In this document: positions 60,740-64,000 of the stretch, piece by piece | How positions within the stretch are numbered: the stretch's first letter is position 1 | Layout: each line of letters starts with the position of its first letter | NCBI GenBank assembly: GCA_000308255.3 | Contig: HG326663.1 | Coordinates: 1 to 64,000, forward strand | Direction of reading: 5' to 3' | Origin: Anaerococcus pacaensis 9403502 | Lineage (GTDB): Bacteria; Bacillota; Clostridia; Tissierellales; Peptoniphilaceae | DNA: 64,000 nt | Notes under the pieces: generated by a model | What the model was told of the DNA's origin: nothing | Seen by the model: only the letters and a program-made list of their open reading frames with translations | Database searches by the model: none | Position numbers and translations under genes: made by a program

Positions 60740-61939
60740 TTAGTTGTCATAATCTAGAAAAGCTAGTGTAAATTTTACCATAGCAATGACAGCTATGAGA
60801 AGAGAGTCCTCATCTATGTCGAAATATTCGTTGTGGTGCTCAGCTCCAGATCCTAGTTTATCATTTTTTGTACCTACGAAAGTAAATAATGTTTTTGCTA
60901 CTTTGTCGTATTCAGAAAATGTTTCTGATGCAAACCAAGTCACATCATTTACTACTCTGGTTGGCATGATTTCAGATATTTGGTCTAGGGCAAGGTCAGC
61001 TAAAAACTTATCATTATCCACTGTGTGATTTTGTAAATAAATTTCATTTTCTATAAATTGGCATTCGTGAGCTTCTGCTGTAAGTCTGCCTACTTTTTTT
61101 ACCAGTTCAATAGCCTTTCTGCCTTCATCTATGTCAAAAAATCTCATAGTCCCAGTAACTCTCACATCATCAGGGATAACATTGGCAGCAGTTCCCCCAT
61201 GGATAGTTCCAAGGCCTAGGGTAACTGTTTTTGTCACATCTATCCTATTGGCCCAGGCTGAGGCAAGGCCATTTATGATATTTGTCGCTGCAAAAATTGG
61301 GCTAATCGAAAGGTCTGGACGAGATCCATGTCCGCCCCTGCCTCTGACAGTAAAGTCCACTACTGCAGATCCTGCCATAATTGGACCGTCTTTGATTGCT
61401 AATTTGCCAGTATCTAGAAAGGCTGCTAAGTGGTTACCATAGATGGCATCTATATTTTCTTTTTCTAATGCTTTTATCATTTTATCTATACCACATCCAG
61501 TCTCTTCTCCCTCTTCAAATATGAATATTATTCTCCCGTTTAATTTATCCTTGTAGTGGTAGAGGATATTCATAGCTGCTAGTACAGTTGCCATATGGCC
61601 ATCGTGGCCGCAGGCATGAAATATTCCCTCTCTCTTGGACCTACATAGTCTTTTGTTTTTGAGATTTGATGGAGTTTCCTCTATTGGCAGAGCATCGATA
61701 TCTGTGCGTAGACCTATGGTTTTGCCTGGACGCTCAGTATCTAGGATGGCATAAAAACCAGTCCCTCCTACCTCTACTATAGGAAGGCCGAGCTTATTCA
61801 CTTCGTTTTTTAAAAACTCAGTTGTTTCATATTCTTCTCCTGATAACTCAGGATATTCGTGCAAGTGGCGGCGGGTAGATATTAGATAATCCTCCACCTC
61901 TCTCACAGATTGTATAATATTTTCATTTGATATTTGCAT
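60740..61939 (-). CDS. M20 family amidohydrolase
   Basis: A 399-residue metallohydrolase of the M20D type (N-acyl amino acid or aminobenzoyl-glutamate hydrolases). It has TRRHLHEYPELSGEEYETT, the metal-site stretches GLRTDIDALPI and HACGHDGHMATVLAA, and EEGEETGCG. The dimerisation domain includes GRGGHGSRPDLSISPI. It releases an amino acid from an acylated or peptide precursor in the cytoplasm; the substrate is open. A terminator for the preceding PatB-like gene lies in its leader. Confidence 0.88.
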   Translation of the reverse strand: MQISNENIIQSVREVEDYLISTRRHLHEYPELSGEEYETTEFLKNEVNKLGLPIVEVGGTGFYAILDTERPGKTIGLRTDIDALPIEETPSNLKNKRLCRSKREGIFHACGHDGHMATVLAAMNILYHYKDKLNGRIIFIFEEGEETGCGIDKMIKALEKENIDAIYGNHLAAFLDTGKLAIKDGPIMAGSAVVDFTVRGRGGHGSRPDLSISPIFAATNIINGLASAWANRIDVTKTVTLGLGTIHGGTAANVIPDDVRVTGTMRFFDIDEGRKAIELVKKVGRLTAEAHECQFIENEIYLQNHTVDNDKFLADLALDQISEIMPTRVVNDVTWFASETFSEYDKVAKTLFTFVGTKNDKLGSGAEHHNEYFDIDEDSLLIAVIAMVKFTLAFLDYDN

Positions 61940-61952
61940 AAACCCCTCAAAA

Positions 61953-61978
61953 AAATGGCAGATTGACTCCTGCCATTT
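61953..61978 (-). terminator. Terminator of the PatB-like gene
   Basis: AAATGGCAG / CTGCCATTT, 9-bp stem with an 8-nt loop, followed on the minus strand by TTTT. Confidence 0.7.
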
Positions 61979-62021
61979 GTTTTATATTATTATAATCTAA
62001 TATTTGTATTAGTCCAACCTT

Positions 62022-63230
62022 TTAGGAGACTAGGGCATAGTCTAAGGCCTTTGCCATCTTCGCTAAACCTTCTTTAAGATATGACCTTGGGCAGGCTAGA
62101 TTTATCCTAACCATCCTATTGGCATTATCTACAAAAGCCTTGTCTGCTTCAATTAGGACTCCCGCTTCATGGGCAAAAAATAGTTCTATATCATCATCTT
62201 CATTAAAATATTCACTCATATCTATCCAGCCGAGATATGTGGTCTGAGATGGGCAGACTTTTGCTTTAGGTAGATTATCTGCTACAAAATCAACTAGGTA
62301 TTTGAAATTTTCGTCTAGATATGTATTACAGCATTTAAGCCATTCTTCCCCTTTGGTATAAGCGGCGATAGTTGCTTCATGGCTAAGCGGATTTATATTT
62401 TCATGCCCACTAGTATTCCAAGTATTTCTAAGTTTCTCATTGCGGATTATGATAGATGATTCGGCTAAACCAGCTATATTAAATGATTTTGAAGTCGACA
62501 TACAGGTGATGAGCTTATCATAATCAGGCATGACCTTACCAAGTGGTATGTGGGCTGGGGTTCCCTCGCGTCTTAGGTCGCAATGGATTTCATCTGATAT
62601 GACCCACATGTCATATTTTTTGATTAATTCTGCAAATTTTTCTAATTCATCCTCTGTGTAGGCCTTGCCTGTTGGATTGTGAGGGTTACATAGAATAAAT
62701 ACAGGTGTATCTGCTTTTGCCATCTTTTTTTCTAGATCTATATAATCTATATCATAGGTCCCATCACAATTTTTTATAAATGGGCTTGTTACTATGTCGA
62801 TATTATTTAGCTTAGCAGCACTAGCAAATTGAACATAGGCAGGAGTATTAAAGAGGACCTTCTCATCATCCGCACATATATAGCCTATTAGAGTCCTTAT
62901 AGCAGGCACTATGCCAGGAGAAATAACTAGCTCATCTTCATCAAAAGTCCATTCATACCTATTCATACACCATGAATTTAGAGCATCATAAAGCCTTCGA
63001 TCTGAATTGATAGTATAGCCATATATCTTTTGATCTAGTCTTTTTTTGATGGCCTCTGTAATCTCCGGGGCTACTGCAAATTCCATATCGGCTATCCAAA
63101 AATGGATGAGTTCATCATCCTCATATGGCAACTTTATGGAAGCATCCTTAAACATGTAGGCCTTGTATCCATCGAACTTCTTTGCATTTGTATTCCTTCT
63201 ATCAATTCTTTGATCAAAATCGTACTTCAT
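62022..63230 (-). CDS. PatB/MalY-type PLP-dependent C-S lyase or aminotransferase
   Basis: A 402-residue fold-type I PLP enzyme of the MalY/PatB group. It starts with the group's N-terminus (FDQRIDRRNTNAKKFD) and LIHFWIADMEFAVAPEI. It has CNPHNPTGKAYTEDEL, VISDEIHCDL and the PLP lysine in CMSTSKSFNIAGL. Cystathionine beta-lyase or cysteine desulfhydrase activity is usual in the group, so it could supply sulfide, but aminotransferase activity is possible. GGAGAC precedes the ATG. It is monocistronic. Confidence 0.87.
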   Translation of the reverse strand: MKYDFDQRIDRRNTNAKKFDGYKAYMFKDASIKLPYEDDELIHFWIADMEFAVAPEITEAIKKRLDQKIYGYTINSDRRLYDALNSWCMNRYEWTFDEDELVISPGIVPAIRTLIGYICADDEKVLFNTPAYVQFASAAKLNNIDIVTSPFIKNCDGTYDIDYIDLEKKMAKADTPVFILCNPHNPTGKAYTEDELEKFAELIKKYDMWVISDEIHCDLRREGTPAHIPLGKVMPDYDKLITCMSTSKSFNIAGLAESSIIIRNEKLRNTWNTSGHENINPLSHEATIAAYTKGEEWLKCCNTYLDENFKYLVDFVADNLPKAKVCPSQTTYLGWIDMSEYFNEDDDIELFFAHEAGVLIEADKAFVDNANRMVRINLACPRSYLKEGLAKMAKALDYALVS

Positions 63231-63296
63231 GTCTCCTCCATTCTTATGTTATTATATGAGTATTATATAACGTTTTCATATATTGGTCAAAAAAAA

Positions 63297-63316
63297 GACA
63301 AGGCTAAAACCTTGTC
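63297..63316 (-). terminator. Terminator, distal of a tandem pair
   Basis: GACAAGG / CCTTGTC, a 7-bp stem, followed on the minus strand by TTTTTTTT. It lies beyond the 63352 hairpin. Confidence 0.7.
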
Positions 63317-63351
63317 ACAAATTTTTTCATCTTCTGTATATTTGTATTTTA

Positions 63352-63375
63352 AAAGGCTACTTTTAGTAGCCCTTT
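63352..63375 (-). terminator. Terminator, proximal of a tandem pair
   Basis: On the minus strand AAAGGGCTAC-TAAAA-GTAGCCTTT is followed by TAAAATAC. It directly follows the stop of the gene at 63381. Confidence 0.5.
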
Positions 63376-63380
63376 AAATG

Positions 63381-64000
63381 TTATTGATTATCTTTTTTAA
63401 ATTTTAGATATCCAATTAGGATAGTGAAGGCCATTACAAAGGCAAGACCAATTGTGTTGAAGAAGGCTATCTTTGTTCCAAGGAAGTCCACTATGAAATA
63501 TAGGATTGCAGCAATACATAGATATGTTAAGCCAAATTTCGGATTATTCTTTGTCATCATTACAAGTAGTGAACCGTACAGGCCAGGCATTACAAAAGCA
63601 AGGCCAGCTTTTACTGAGTCTGGTAGGATTTTTATAATAAAGCTACCTGCTAGTACTACGAGTAGTAGGATGAGTATATTTACTAAAACTGATACAGCTA
63701 TAGCAAAGATTGTAGCAAGGTTACCTCTAGGGGATTTAACGTCAGTTTTTAGTGTGTTTTGCACTGATAGGGCTACTGGAGTTCTCATGTTTCCTACGTT
63801 ACCAGAAAGGTAAGCCATGTATGTGCCGGCAGAGCCTAGGATTGGAAAATATGAAATAGGTTCTGTAAGCCACATGCCTATACCAAAGGCAACTATAGCC
63901 ATCACTACATTGCCATAAGCTTCAGCTGGTTCTCTATATCCTCTTATGAAGTACATATAAATAGCAGGAAGGAAGGTAAGGAAGAATCCTATTACCATTG
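63381..64000 (-). CDS. Polytopic membrane protein, N-terminus outside the window
   Basis: At least 205 residues with about six hydrophobic segments, read from the window edge. An ATG at 63998 is visible, but no ribosome site can be seen, so the gene probably begins beyond the window. The first part carries AEAYGNVVMAIVAFGIGMWL and GSAGTYMAYLSGNVGNMRTP. The Gly/Asn/Met-rich loop in the second is striking and may line a pore or substrate site. I do not recognise the family; a transporter or channel is likely. Confidence 0.7.
   Translation of the reverse strand, partial: MVIGFFLTFLPAIYMYFIRGYREPAEAYGNVVMAIVAFGIGMWLTEPISYFPILGSAGTYMAYLSGNVGNMRTPVALSVQNTLKTDVKSPRGNLATIFAIAVSVLVNILILLLVVLAGSFIIKILPDSVKAGLAFVMPGLYGSLLVMMTKNNPKFGLTYLCIAAILYFIVDFLGTKIAFFNTIGLAFVMAFTILIGYLKFKKDNQ

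Overview
The window comes from a low-GC, anaerobic, amino-acid-fermenting Firmicute. Gene content (glycine reductase, a full selenocysteine system, NfnAB, an A-type flavoprotein, AddAB, SbcCD) and overall style fit the Peptoniphilaceae, most likely an Anaerococcus-like coccus. That placement is inferred, since no rRNA is present. Nearly all of the window is coding. I see no rRNA, CRISPR array or prophage, and only one small MITE-like element.

Layout. 0.3-5.4 kb: a minus-strand Fe(3+)/spermidine-type ABC operon with a glycosyltransferase at its end. A MITE-like element sits between its binding-protein and permease genes. 5.5-9.9 kb: MsrA, a split ThrE-type amino-acid exporter, a membrane J-domain protein and an ABC exporter. 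9.9-14 kb: NfnAB, an aldo/keto reductase and a leaderless SDR. 14-26 kb: a dense minus-strand repair block, addB-addA and yaaA-sbcD-sbcC. 26-30 kb: a znuABC zinc importer divergent from a Fur/Zur regulator, with a membrane gene behind it that seems to start at ATT. 30-35.5 kb: a dicarboxylate-type symporter, an RmlD-like reductase, a region of covarying hairpin repeats, a tRNA-Arg(CCG) that overlaps a phosphoesterase gene, and a NAD synthetase lacking its glutaminase cysteine. 35.6-38.8 kb: an acyl-CoA dehydrogenase fused to an EtfA-type domain, and a flavodiiron protein. 38.9-42.2 kb: tRNA-Sec, selB and selA. 42.2-51.5 kb: a glycine riboswitch, then grdX-trxB-trxA-grdE-grdA-grdB-grdC-grdD and a glycine/alanine:cation symporter; grdA and grdB are selenoprotein genes with in-frame UGA. 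51.6-58.2 kb: an eight-gene selenium operon behind an unrecognised terminator-controlled leader. 58.3-64 kb: an aldehyde dehydrogenase, a small unknown protein, a peroxiredoxin, an M20 amidohydrolase, a PatB-like PLP enzyme and a partial membrane protein.

How the genes work together. The centre of the window is one physiological unit for Stickland-type glycine reduction. The symporter can import glycine, and the riboswitch senses it. TrxB/TrxA and the Grd proteins reduce glycine to acetyl phosphate. SelA, SelB, SelD and tRNA-Sec supply the selenocysteine that GrdA and GrdB need. The 51.6-58.2 kb operon probably mobilises selenium: two cysteine desulfurase/DUF3343 pairs flank SelD, YedF and an ATP-driven double-cubane-type reductase with its activase. 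That operon and its leader RNA are the best candidates for something not yet described.
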